Below are positions 51,883 to 59,609 of a stretch of DNA of 64,000 nucleotides, piece by piece. The stretch is from Bacteroidales bacterium (GTDB lineage: Bacteria; Bacteroidota; Bacteroidia; Bacteroidales; UBA932): assembly GCA_017504965.1 (NCBI GenBank), contig JAFVQD010000011.1:62001-126000 (forward strand). The letters run 5' to 3'. The notes beneath the pieces were generated by a model, which did no database searches, was not told the DNA's origin, and worked only from the letters and a program-made list of their open reading frames with translations. The position numbers were made by a program, and so were the translations under genes. Numbering within the stretch: position 1 is the stretch's first letter; the number at the start of each line of letters is the position of its first letter.

Positions 51883-51900
51883 GGAGGGAGTGTGCCTCCG
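51882..51900 (+). terminator. Short hairpin after the truncated gene copy
   Basis: CGGAGG (51882-51887) and CCTCCG (51895-51900) form a short hairpin one base past the stop. It lacks a T-run, so termination is uncertain. Confidence 0.3.
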
Positions 51901-51928
51901 GCATTCCCTGACCTCCGCGGGCCATCAT

Positions 51929-52070
51929 CCTGAAATCAGCAAAATGCGGTCAGACTGCGTCTGATCCGCTTTTTTGTATTTCGTCACTGCTTTTGGAAGC
52001 AAGCTTCCAACGCAGTTCCTTATACAAAAAAATGCATCGCTTTTGGCGATGCATTTTGCTGATTTTCAGG
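51929..52070. repeat. Segment bounded by a 19/20-bp inverted repeat abutting the tRNA
   Basis: CCTGAAATCAGCAAAATGC (51929-51947) and GCATTTTGCTGATTTTCAGG (52051-52070) are inverted with one extra T. The right arm ends exactly at the tRNA 3' end. A GCGG-t-CAGAC/GTCTG-at-CCGC hairpin with a T-run (51946-51975) and the tRNA terminator lie inside. It looks like a small MITE or IS remnant, or a folded tRNA-terminator pair. Confidence 0.5.
52026..52057 (-). terminator. Rho-independent terminator of tRNA-Arg
   Basis: On the minus strand AAAATGCATCGC pairs with GCGATGCATTTT around a 5-nt loop and is followed by a T-run. It lies 14-45 bp past the tRNA. Confidence 0.8.
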
Positions 52071-52144
52071 TGATTCGGTTGGGATTCGAACCCAAGACCC
52101 ACAGCTTAGAAGGCTGTTGCTCTATCCAACTGAGCTACCGAACC
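52071..52144 (-). tRNA. tRNA-Arg (anticodon TCT)
   Basis: A complete cloverleaf is read on the minus strand: acceptor GGTTCGG/CCGAATC with one G-U pair, D arm GCTCAGTTGGATAGAGC, anticodon loop CTTCTAA with TCT, and T arm GGGTTCGAATCCC. It is 74 nt with discriminator A and has no encoded CCA. It decodes AGA. The tRNA is the right-hand neighbour of the island. Confidence 0.95.
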
Positions 52145-52248
52145 GATCCACTATGTCTTCAGATTTCTCTGAAAGAGGGTGCAAAGATAAGTAAAATTTA
52201 TCATTTACCAATTTTTATGCACCCTTTTTTCAAAGATTCGTTTCTTGT

Positions 52249-53670
52249 TTACCACATATAGTCCCAGGCAGGGAGTTCGATAGGGGTCTGTCCGGCCGCT
52301 TCGATCGATTTGGCGTCGAGGTATTTTTTGTTGATGACGATACGGAACATATATTCGTCAAACCATCTGTCTGTGAATGTGAGGTAGCCATTGTGTCCTG
52401 ATGCGGGGCCCCAGCTGTTCTCGAATTGCCATTTTACAGGTTTGTCATTCTCATCGGTGTCGCAGGCGATAAGGAGCATAGCGTGTGATGAGCCGCTATA
52501 GCGGGTCAGAATTCTCGCTTTTTTGTCCATATCGAGGTCTATCCCGAGGAATGATTCGTAGTCGTACATATCTACATCACAGACACCTGCTCTGGAGTCG
52601 CTCTCTTTACCTACGTCGCAGGATGCATACATAGGTTCGTTGTCTTTGATCGATTTGAGGGCGGCCTCTTTGATCACCTCGTTAGGGAGGTTAAGGTAGA
52701 TCCAGTTTACACCCTCGATGGTGTTGCGGTAGTTGGCGATGTCGTATACTTTATAGTATTCGCGTGTAGGGTCATTCATAATCATAATGAATGATTCGGG
52801 GTTATAGTTGGCAGGTTTTAGCCCTTCATAAAACTCTTTAGGTGTGCTCTTTACTGTTACCACTTCACCCTTGTCGTTTTTGTATTTCCAGGTGAATTCT
52901 GTAGGTGGCTCCCCAAGACATAGTGCCAATACACGGTAAACATCCTCAAGTGCTTCCATCTTTGCATCATAGAGCGCAGATGCGATCTCTTCTTTTGATT
53001 TTGATGTCACTTTCTTGGTCTGGGCCATCTTGTTCTCATATACCTGACGGATATCGTATCCAGCTTTTTTGAGCCTTCTGTTGATGACACTTGTCATCTG
53101 GCCGGTGTTGTTCGAGTGCTCTGTCTCCGGCATTACCTCCTTAGGTACTACACCATATTTTTCACCGAGGTTATAGAATAGGTTCCATACCCCTCCGTCA
53201 CCTACAGGTGATTTGAGATACCATACCACCTCTTCATCTGTGATATCTTTCTCTACAGTCCTGATGATATTTTCAAGATAAAGGTTTGCCTTTTCGAGGA
53301 TATCCCAGAAGTAGTTATAGTTATGTGAGAAGTCAAATTTAGAGTAGTCGTATTTGGCTTGTGCTGTAGGGCGGAGTCCGTTCAGTGAGGTGAACATCCA
53401 GCATCTTCCGGAGCTGTGCTGGTCAGTGATCCCTTTTACATCCACTCTGTATTTGAAGAAGTGGTCGACAGCGTTTACTACATTTTTATTCTGGGTTTTA
53501 CTCTTTATGTTGCGGTCACCCATCAGAATATTCTGGGTGGCTGTGGTCTGAGCATCTTTTACGAAACTCCCTTTAAGCTGGGAAAGTTCCTGCTCTCCGA
53601 TGGTCTGTGCATTGGCGGTACATAGGGCCCCTGCAGCAAGGATAGTCGAAAATAGATAGCGTAGTTTCAT
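52249..53670 (-). CDS. Secreted C1B/PepC-like aminopeptidase
   Basis: This 473-residue protein has a signal peptide (to about ALCTANAQ), then the bleomycin hydrolase/PepC core: Gln84, catalytic Cys90 in SSGRCWMF, His in GSSHAMLLIAC and Asn in WQFENSWGP. It is longer than the three tandem C1 peptidases and has the fuller PepC domain set. The secretory signal is unusual for classical cytoplasmic PepC but common in Bacteroidales. It lies 21 bp after the DUF368 gene and is probably the last gene of the antiporter-DUF6913-DUF368 operon. Confidence 0.93.
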   Translation of the reverse strand: MKLRYLFSTILAAGALCTANAQTIGEQELSQLKGSFVKDAQTTATQNILMGDRNIKSKTQNKNVVNAVDHFFKYRVDVKGITDQHSSGRCWMFTSLNGLRPTAQAKYDYSKFDFSHNYNYFWDILEKANLYLENIIRTVEKDITDEEVVWYLKSPVGDGGVWNLFYNLGEKYGVVPKEVMPETEHSNNTGQMTSVINRRLKKAGYDIRQVYENKMAQTKKVTSKSKEEIASALYDAKMEALEDVYRVLALCLGEPPTEFTWKYKNDKGEVVTVKSTPKEFYEGLKPANYNPESFIMIMNDPTREYYKVYDIANYRNTIEGVNWIYLNLPNEVIKEAALKSIKDNEPMYASCDVGKESDSRAGVCDVDMYDYESFLGIDLDMDKKARILTRYSGSSHAMLLIACDTDENDKPVKWQFENSWGPASGHNGYLTFTDRWFDEYMFRIVINKKYLDAKSIEAAGQTPIELPAWDYMW

Positions 53671-53691
53671 ATATGTGTATATTTGTTTGTT

Positions 53692-54657
53692 TTAACTCCT
53701 TTTCTTGGCGATTATTTTACCTGCGATCTCGATGCCGGTGATGAGTGTAAAGCCGACCACTGCGAAGATGGCTGCACCAGCATAGTGCATCTCTATCTGC
53801 TGGAGATAGCCTGGCAGTGCCTCTATTATAACATCTGACGGGAGGTCGATAAGCTCGGGAAACTGCGACTTGGCGATGGCATCCATATTGGACCAGGGCC
53901 ATACTTTAACCAGAGATCCGATGATGAAGCCTGCCATCACGAGGATGGTCTGTTTTTTATATTTGCCCAAAAGCCAGTGCAAAAACTTTGAAAATGAGAG
54001 GAGCCCCACTACACATCCTACTCCGAATACAGCGATGATAATCAAGTTTTGCATCACATCTATCCCGGAGGTCAAGTCTGATATGGTCTCCATTATGTAC
54101 TGGTATTTGCCCAATATTAGAAGGATAAAGCTTCCTGATATCCCTGGAAGAATCATAGCGCAGATGGCGATGGATCCGCTCAGGAATATAAACCAGAGTG
54201 CATCCGGGGTGGTAGTGGGTGAGAGTGTACACACTGTAATGCCCAATATGATACCGAATACGAGGAGCAGATACTCTTTTATTTTCCATCCCTCTATCCC
54301 TTTCAGGATAAAGATGGATGATGCCACTATAAGGCCGAAGAAAAAGGCCCAGGTCTCGATAGGGTGGTTGCTCAGCAGGTACTGCATAAGTTTCGCAAGT
54401 GATACTACACTTATCAGGATACCGGCGAAGAGACTTATCAGAAATGTGCCGTTGATATGCTTCCAGAGATCTTTTATTTTACCCTTAAACAGTAATTTGA
54501 CAGCTGTAGAGTCGATGTTGTTAAGTGAACCTACAAATTTGTCGTATATGCCTGTTATGAATGCAATAGTACCGCCAGATACTCCCGGTATCACATCCGC
54601 AGCACCCATACACGCACCTTTGACGGTGACACCAAGATATGAGATGAATTTACCCAT
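53692..54657 (-). CDS. DUF368 / PopT-family membrane protein
   Basis: The 321-residue protein has about ten hydrophobic segments and the DUF368 signature GACMGAADVIPGVSGGTIAFITGIYDKFV at the N-terminus, echoed by MILPGISGSFILLILGKYQYIM in the second half (duplicated G-x-S-G loops). DUF368 proteins act as undecaprenyl-phosphate translocases (PopT), recycling the lipid carrier across the membrane; that role is known for the family and inferred here. It overlaps nothing and lies 7 bp from the DUF6913 gene. Confidence 0.92.
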   Translation of the reverse strand: MGKFISYLGVTVKGACMGAADVIPGVSGGTIAFITGIYDKFVGSLNNIDSTAVKLLFKGKIKDLWKHINGTFLISLFAGILISVVSLAKLMQYLLSNHPIETWAFFFGLIVASSIFILKGIEGWKIKEYLLLVFGIILGITVCTLSPTTTPDALWFIFLSGSIAICAMILPGISGSFILLILGKYQYIMETISDLTSGIDVMQNLIIIAVFGVGCVVGLLSFSKFLHWLLGKYKKQTILVMAGFIIGSLVKVWPWSNMDAIAKSQFPELIDLPSDVIIEALPGYLQQIEMHYAGAAIFAVVGFTLITGIEIAGKIIAKKRS

Positions 54658-54664
54658 TCTAAGA

Positions 54665-55219
54665 TTATTTGGATTTGATTATTGTTAAATATTGGATTGA
54701 TTGCTTTACATATTCAGCCAAGGATGGCCTGGCCTCTCTCTTGCCCTCTCCCCCCTTGATGCAGAGATCATACATCTCTTCCCTCTCAGGACAGTATCCC
54801 ACTATCATACCGCATTTGCATCTCTTGATAGAGTATTCTATGGCAAATGATGGCTGGAGTGAGAGATCAAAAAGGATATCGTATTCCCCTTTATAGAAGG
54901 TTTCAGCCTGTTCTATAGTAGGGATTGAGAGCCAGTTGGTCTCTTTCTTCAAAATCTGCACTATATATGGATAGTGATCCAGTTTTGAGTTTGTGGTCTC
55001 ATCTTTGGTAAATGAGATTCCAAGACCTTTATATGAAATGCCGAATTTTTTCAACTCTTTGTCGAGGATACCGATAGCCTCTACTATCTCACTCTCCTGA
55101 GAGTTGAAAACTATAGCCACAGATCTGGCATCCTCCAGAGAGTGATATTTCTTTTTGTTCAGACTCGGAAGTTTGCGTAGTGTATGGCGCTGAAATGCTC
55201 TGACTATAAAGTTAAACAT
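54665..55219 (-). CDS. DUF6913-like protein
   Basis: This 184-residue cytosolic protein matches the Bacteroidota DUF6913 pattern: basic N-terminus (MFNFIVRAFQRHTLRKLPSLN), RSVAIVFNSQESEIVEAIGILDKEL, YDILFDLSLQPSFAIEYSI, and a Cys-containing end (CKCGMIVGYC). Its function is unknown. It lies between the antiporter and DUF368 genes with gaps of 10 and 7 bp, so it belongs to that operon. Confidence 0.82.
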   Translation of the reverse strand: MFNFIVRAFQRHTLRKLPSLNKKKYHSLEDARSVAIVFNSQESEIVEAIGILDKELKKFGISYKGLGISFTKDETTNSKLDHYPYIVQILKKETNWLSIPTIEQAETFYKGEYDILFDLSLQPSFAIEYSIKRCKCGMIVGYCPEREEMYDLCIKGGEGKREARPSLAEYVKQSIQYLTIIKSK

Positions 55220-55229
55220 ATTCTCGGGG

Positions 55230-56690
55230 TTAAGGTTGGAGTACGTGTGGTTCGTCGTGTTCAGGGGCCGACACCAGAAGCAGCTTGTCCCCTACAAGTA
55301 TCTCTGCATCTCCATTGGGGATGATATATCTCTCCTCTCTCTTTATCATTATCACGAGTATCCCTTTAGGAAGCTGCATATCCATAAGTCTGTGACCGTG
55401 GATGAGCATATTCTCTGTAATCTCCACATCCCACAGTTTGGAGTCTATCTCTTCGGGAAATACTATGCCGAAGTCGTTACCCACCTTCTCCATCTCCTGA
55501 TCCAGGTCGAGTTTCTTGGCCATAAATGGTATAGTGGTCCCCTGGATAACGAGGGATACGATGGTAATGAAGAATACTATATTGAATATCATGTGCGAGT
55601 TCGGGACTTCCGCTATGACGGGGTATGTGGCGAAGAGGATAGGTACCGCTCCGCGCAATCCCACCCAGGAGATGAACAGCTTGGATTTGGTGTCGATGTT
55701 TTTGAATGGTAGGAGTGATGTGAATACGGTCAGCGGTCGAGCCACTAAAATCATAAATATACCCACGAGGATGGCAAAAGGTGCGACAGATAGGAGTTCC
55801 CTCGGATTTACCAGAAGACCCAGAATCAAGAACATAATGATCTGGAAGAGCCAGGTGAGACCGTCGAGGAATGTGTTTGTCTCGAGCTTTTTGACCAGCG
55901 GATGGTTACCTATCACCATACCCGCGATGTAGACAGCCAGATAGCCGTTGCCATTCATGAAGTATGTGGATGAGTAGGTGATGAAGATGAAGCAGAGGAC
56001 GAGAATAGGGTAGAGTGAGGTGTTGTGCAGATTGATCTTGTTTACTACCAATACCCCCAGTTTTCCAAACAGATATCCGAACAGGGCACCTACCAGGAGC
56101 TGTACCACGAAATTGAGAGCCAGTGTCCACGACAGCCCCTCACCGGAAGTTACCGCTCCGATCATAGTGATGGTCATAATATAAGCCACAGGGTCATTAC
56201 TACCACTCTCGAGCTCCAGCATAGGGCGGAGGTTGTTCTTGAGCCCTATTTTCTGACCTCTCAGGATACTGAAAACTGAAGCTGAGTCAGTAGACGCAGC
56301 TGTGGATGCCAGGAGAATCGATACGGGAAGTGAAAATGTGATGGAGATGATGGCCGATTTCGACAGAAGATATATGAAAAGACCGGTGATTATAGCTGTC
56401 AGGACCACACCGAGGGTAGAGAGGATAAGACCGGGAATCACTATGGGTTTTATGTCAGAGAATTTGGTGTCCATACCACCGGAGAAGAGGATAATACTCA
56501 TCGCAACGATGCCGATGGCCTGAGCATATTTCATATTGGAAAACTCGATCCCTACACCGTCGCTGCCAAAAAGCATACCGACCATAAGGAAGAGGAGGAG
56601 GGTGGGGACTCCAAATTTGAAACTCAATTTACTGACAAATATACTGACTACCAAAAGTAGTGCCCCTACAAGTAAAAAACCTTCTGTCAT
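55230..56690 (-). CDS. Potassium/proton antiporter of the CPA1 NhaP2/CvrA type
   Basis: The 486-residue protein has about twelve membrane segments with the CPA motif LASTAASTDSASVFSIL and ELESGSNDPVAYIMTI (ND/DD pair), then a C-terminal TrkA-C domain (about residues 400-480, including GDAEILVGDKLLLVSAPEHD). NhaP2-type proteins exchange K+ (or Na+) for H+. It is the first gene of the operon, with TAACTTTG (56720-56727) about 30 bp upstream. Confidence 0.92.
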   Translation of the reverse strand: MTEGFLLVGALLLVVSIFVSKLSFKFGVPTLLLFLMVGMLFGSDGVGIEFSNMKYAQAIGIVAMSIILFSGGMDTKFSDIKPIVIPGLILSTLGVVLTAIITGLFIYLLSKSAIISITFSLPVSILLASTAASTDSASVFSILRGQKIGLKNNLRPMLELESGSNDPVAYIMTITMIGAVTSGEGLSWTLALNFVVQLLVGALFGYLFGKLGVLVVNKINLHNTSLYPILVLCFIFITYSSTYFMNGNGYLAVYIAGMVIGNHPLVKKLETNTFLDGLTWLFQIIMFLILGLLVNPRELLSVAPFAILVGIFMILVARPLTVFTSLLPFKNIDTKSKLFISWVGLRGAVPILFATYPVIAEVPNSHMIFNIVFFITIVSLVIQGTTIPFMAKKLDLDQEMEKVGNDFGIVFPEEIDSKLWDVEITENMLIHGHRLMDMQLPKGILVIMIKREERYIIPNGDAEILVGDKLLLVSAPEHDEPHVLQP

Positions 56691-56719
56691 AATCTCTAAC
56701 CCAATAATCTTTTAACTCT

Positions 56720-56727
56720 CAAAGTTA
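56720..56727 (-). promoter_or_regulatory. -7 promoter box of the antiporter operon
   Basis: TAACTTTG on the minus strand. It is divergent from the hydF box at 56751-56758. Confidence 0.6.
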
Positions 56728-56750
56728 ACATTTATTTTCGAATAATATCT

Positions 56751-56758
56751 TAAATTTG
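56751..56758 (+). promoter_or_regulatory. -7 promoter box of hydF-hydE
   Basis: TAAATTTG, 33 bp before the ATG at 56792. Confidence 0.6.
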
Positions 56759-56791
56759 TACCAGTGATACGAGCAAAAATTGTGCAAGAAT

Positions 56792-58009
56792 ATGGCTTTG
56801 ACTAATATTGGTATTTTCGGCAGAAGAAACGTGGGCAAATCCTCTCTTATAAACCTCCTTACAGGTCAGGATACTGCAATTGTTTCCGATACACCCGGGA
56901 CCACCACCGATCCTGTAAGGAAGAGGATGGAGATCCCGGGAATAGGTAAGTGCAATCTTATAGATACTGCCGGAATAGACGATACAGGTGATCTCGGAGA
57001 GCAGAGGGTGGCTAAAACCTATCAGGCTGCAGCTCAGGTGGATGTGGCACTTCTCCTCTTCACTGCAAACCTCTTTTCACGTGAAGAGGTACAGATGCTG
57101 AATGCATTGCGCGAGGCGCAAGTACCTACCATTGCCGTACATAATCAGTCGGATATTGTCCCTCTGGATCCCGCTGTCGCAATGGATATTATGCATAAAT
57201 ATGCAGTCGATGTGGTGGAATTCTCCTGCGCCAGGATAGATGATACCCTCCGTCGTGACGAGACCGATATGCTCCTTGCCTATATCGAAAAGGCTGTGGC
57301 GCAGGCTGCTCCATTCAGGGAGCGGGCAATGTTTGACGGAATCATCCCCGACAAGCCCAAACGTGGCAAGCAGCATAGAGTTCTGCTTGTCTGCCCGATA
57401 GATAGTGAGGCACCTGCCGGAAGACTGATTCTCCCACAGACTATGGCTATCAGGGATATCCTCGACAGAGGGGCGGTCGCTACGGTATTGCAGCCCGCTG
57501 CCCTGCGCAAGTATTTGCGGGAAAACCCAGTTCCGGACCTTGTGGTGACAGATAGCCAGGTGTTCGGAGAGGTCTCCGGAATTCTCCCTAAAAAGGTCCC
57601 TCTGACCAGTTTCAGCGTCCTTCTGGCCAGAAGCCGCAGCTGCTATCCCAATTATCTCGAAGGGACTCCGAAAATATCCCGGTTGCAGGATGGAGACCGT
57701 GTGCTGATCCTCGAATCGTGTACCCACCACTCATCCTGCGAGGATATAGGGAGGGTGAAACTTCCTGCATTGTTCAGAAAATTTACGGGCAAACAGCTTG
57801 AATTTGATATAGTTTCCGGTTTGGACCAGATAACTCGACCTGTAGAAGAGTATGCGCTCATAGCGCAATGCGGCGGGTGTATGATTACCTCCAAACAGCT
57901 GTATAACAGACTTAAGCCGGCCATCACCAAAGGGATCCCTGTGACCAATTACGGTATGGCCATCGCATATATGAAAGGTGTGAAATTGTCAGCAGATGGG
58001 ATTGGATAG
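56792..58009 (+). CDS. hydF: [FeFe]-hydrogenase H-cluster maturation GTPase HydF
   Basis: This 405-residue protein starts at ATG 56792 (MALTNIGIFGRRNVGKSSL); a TTG at 56780 is less likely. The GTPase domain has G1 GRRNVGKS, G3 DTAGIDD and NQSD (G4). The dimerisation domain is followed by the cluster-binding domain with C-x-H in ESCTHHSSC and CGGC near the end (AQCGGCMI), the C-x-H-x-C-x2-C set that binds the [4Fe-4S] cluster. HydF is the scaffold that hands the two-iron subcluster to HydA. It overlaps hydE by 14 bp. Confidence 0.96.
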   Translation: MALTNIGIFGRRNVGKSSLINLLTGQDTAIVSDTPGTTTDPVRKRMEIPGIGKCNLIDTAGIDDTGDLGEQRVAKTYQAAAQVDVALLLFTANLFSREEVQMLNALREAQVPTIAVHNQSDIVPLDPAVAMDIMHKYAVDVVEFSCARIDDTLRRDETDMLLAYIEKAVAQAAPFRERAMFDGIIPDKPKRGKQHRVLLVCPIDSEAPAGRLILPQTMAIRDILDRGAVATVLQPAALRKYLRENPVPDLVVTDSQVFGEVSGILPKKVPLTSFSVLLARSRSCYPNYLEGTPKISRLQDGDRVLILESCTHHSSCEDIGRVKLPALFRKFTGKQLEFDIVSGLDQITRPVEEYALIAQCGGCMITSKQLYNRLKPAITKGIPVTNYGMAIAYMKGVKLSADGIG

Positions 58010-59048
58010 AGAGCAAATAGTGGAGCTTTTGAATGAGAAGGACCCGCAGGTGGTCTCAAATCTCTTCGCGGAGGCTTACCGTATCAAGGTCGAAACGGTA
58101 GGGGAGGAGGTCTATTTGCGTGGCCTTATTGAGATCTCCAATATCTGCCGGAAAAACTGTCTTTATTGCGGCATCCGCTCGGACAATAGCGCGGTGAACA
58201 GGTATCAGCTCACCAAAGATGAGGTCCTCGATGCTGCCAAATTTGCCATCGATGCCGGATACGGCTCCATAGTGATCCAGGGGGGAGAGCGTCACGACAA
58301 AGCTTTTGCAAAGGATATCAGGATACTGATAAAAAAGATAAAGAGACTCTCGAGGGAGAACCCTCTCGGAATCACCCTCTCGCTGGGGGAGCAGCCGCTT
58401 GAGGTGTATGAAGATTGGTTCGATGCTGGTGCGCACCGCTATCTCCTGAGGATAGAGACCTCCGACAATCAGCTCTACAATATGATCCACCCTTCAGACC
58501 CTATCCACTCTTTCAATTCACGTGTACAGGCTCTTCTTGATCTTAAGTACACAGGTTATCAGGTGGGGACAGGGGTGATGATCGGTCTCCCATTCCAGAC
58601 TGCCGAGCACCTGGCTGACGATCTGCTCTTCTTTCGTGAATTTGATATAGATATGTGCGGAATGGGCCCCTACATTGAGCATTCGCAAACCCCTATGTGG
58701 AGCCTGCGTACCCTCCTTCTGCCCCATGAAGAGAGGCTGGCACTTTCGCTGAAAATGGTCGCTCTGCTCCGTCTGATGATGCCCGATATCAATATTGCGG
58801 CTACTACCGCTATGCAGACACTGCACCCTGAAGGGAGGGAGATGGCCATTATGGCCGGGGCAAATGTCGTTATGCCCAATATGACTATCCAGCAGGTGCG
58901 CAAAGAGTACAAGTTATATGAAAACAAGCCCGGAATAGAGGATGATGCTGCCATCTCCAAATCCAGACTTGAACACTTTCTGAATGAAAAAAATATCCCC
59001 ATCGGATGGAACCGATGGGGAGACTCTCTGAGGTTTAGAAATCGATAG
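57996..59048 (+). CDS. hydE: [FeFe]-hydrogenase H-cluster radical SAM maturase HydE
   Basis: The 350-residue radical SAM enzyme has the CxxxCxxC motif in CRKNCLYCGIR near residue 56, then the TIM-barrel segments LSLGEQPLEVYEDW, GVMIGLPFQT and ATTAMQTLHPEGRE. HydE works with HydG to make the dithiolate and CO/CN ligands of the H-cluster. HydG is not in the window and must be elsewhere, along with the hydrogenase. The 3' end encodes the terminator of the convergent gene. Confidence 0.96.
   Translation: MGLDREQIVELLNEKDPQVVSNLFAEAYRIKVETVGEEVYLRGLIEISNICRKNCLYCGIRSDNSAVNRYQLTKDEVLDAAKFAIDAGYGSIVIQGGERHDKAFAKDIRILIKKIKRLSRENPLGITLSLGEQPLEVYEDWFDAGAHRYLLRIETSDNQLYNMIHPSDPIHSFNSRVQALLDLKYTGYQVGTGVMIGLPFQTAEHLADDLLFFREFDIDMCGMGPYIEHSQTPMWSLRTLLLPHEERLALSLKMVALLRLMMPDINIAATTAMQTLHPEGREMAIMAGANVVMPNMTIQQVRKEYKLYENKPGIEDDAAISKSRLEHFLNEKNIPIGWNRWGDSLRFRNR
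58986..59021 (-). terminator. Minus-strand terminator embedded in hydE
   Basis: TCCCCATCGG (58996-59005) pairs with CCGATGGGGA (59012-59021) in a perfect 10-bp stem with a 6-nt loop. On the minus strand it is followed by a run of seven T (58986-58992). It lies 14 bp past the stop of the minus-strand gene and inside the hydE reading frame. Confidence 0.75.
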
Positions 59049-59511
59049 CGGTGTTTGTTTTACCTTGGTTTATCTCCAGTGCTATCTTTTTCATCTCCAT
59101 CTCGTTAAAGTAGTACAAGATGTTATAGTTATAGTAGTTGGTCTTACTTCTTTTGTCGAATCTGATCTCCCAATAAGTGTCAAGTGATGCTGATTTCGAG
59201 ATGTTCTTTACATAAGAGGAGTTCTCTACAGAATTTCTGATGGCAGCTTCATCTTTTTCACCCACTGAGAATTTAAGCATATATGAAACAGTAGAGTTGA
59301 CTACGATGTCGTGAAGCTGTGCAAATGCACCCTTCTCTGCATCTTCCAGAGAGATCTGACTATCACATCTTACTTTGATGGCTTCATATTTGTTTACATT
59401 TTTGTCAAGCCATATAGGGGCCTTTTTATCACTGCTTTTTACCAGTTTGCCCTGAGCAAAAGAGGTGCTTGCTATAAGCACAGAAATAAGAATAACTACA
59501 ATACGTTTCAT
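59035..59511 (-). CDS. Small secreted protein, LPP20-like
   Basis: From ATG 59511 the product is 158 residues with a cleavable signal peptide (to about TSFAQG). An upstream ATG at 59532 would lie over the promoter box and is rejected. The mature part is basic and beta-rich and resembles LPP20-type proteins (IWLDKN start, repeated SYV and YWEIRFD segments), but the match is weak. The stop overlaps the end of hydE by 14 bp tail to tail. Confidence 0.7.
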   Translation of the reverse strand: MKRIVVILISVLIASTSFAQGKLVKSSDKKAPIWLDKNVNKYEAIKVRCDSQISLEDAEKGAFAQLHDIVVNSTVSYMLKFSVGEKDEAAIRNSVENSSYVKNISKSASLDTYWEIRFDKRSKTNYYNYNILYYFNEMEMKKIALEINQGKTNTAIDF

Positions 59512-59529
59512 GATTACCGATATTTTCTT

Positions 59530-59537
59530 CAAAGTTA
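59530..59537 (-). promoter_or_regulatory. -7 promoter box of the small secreted protein gene
   Basis: TAACTTTG on the minus strand, 18 bp before the ATG at 59511. Confidence 0.6.
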
Positions 59538-59540
59538 AAT

Positions 59541-59574
59541 AAAAATAAGTGAACCAACAAAAGTTGATTCACTT
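59541..59574 (-). terminator. Rho-independent terminator of ppdK
   Basis: On the minus strand AAGTGAATCAAC pairs with GTTGGTTCACTT (one G-U) over a TTTT loop, followed by ATTTTT. It lies 36 bp past the ppdK stop. Confidence 0.8.
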
Positions 59575-59609
59575 ACTTATTAATGGTCAGTCACTGAAAA
59601 TGTGACAGA

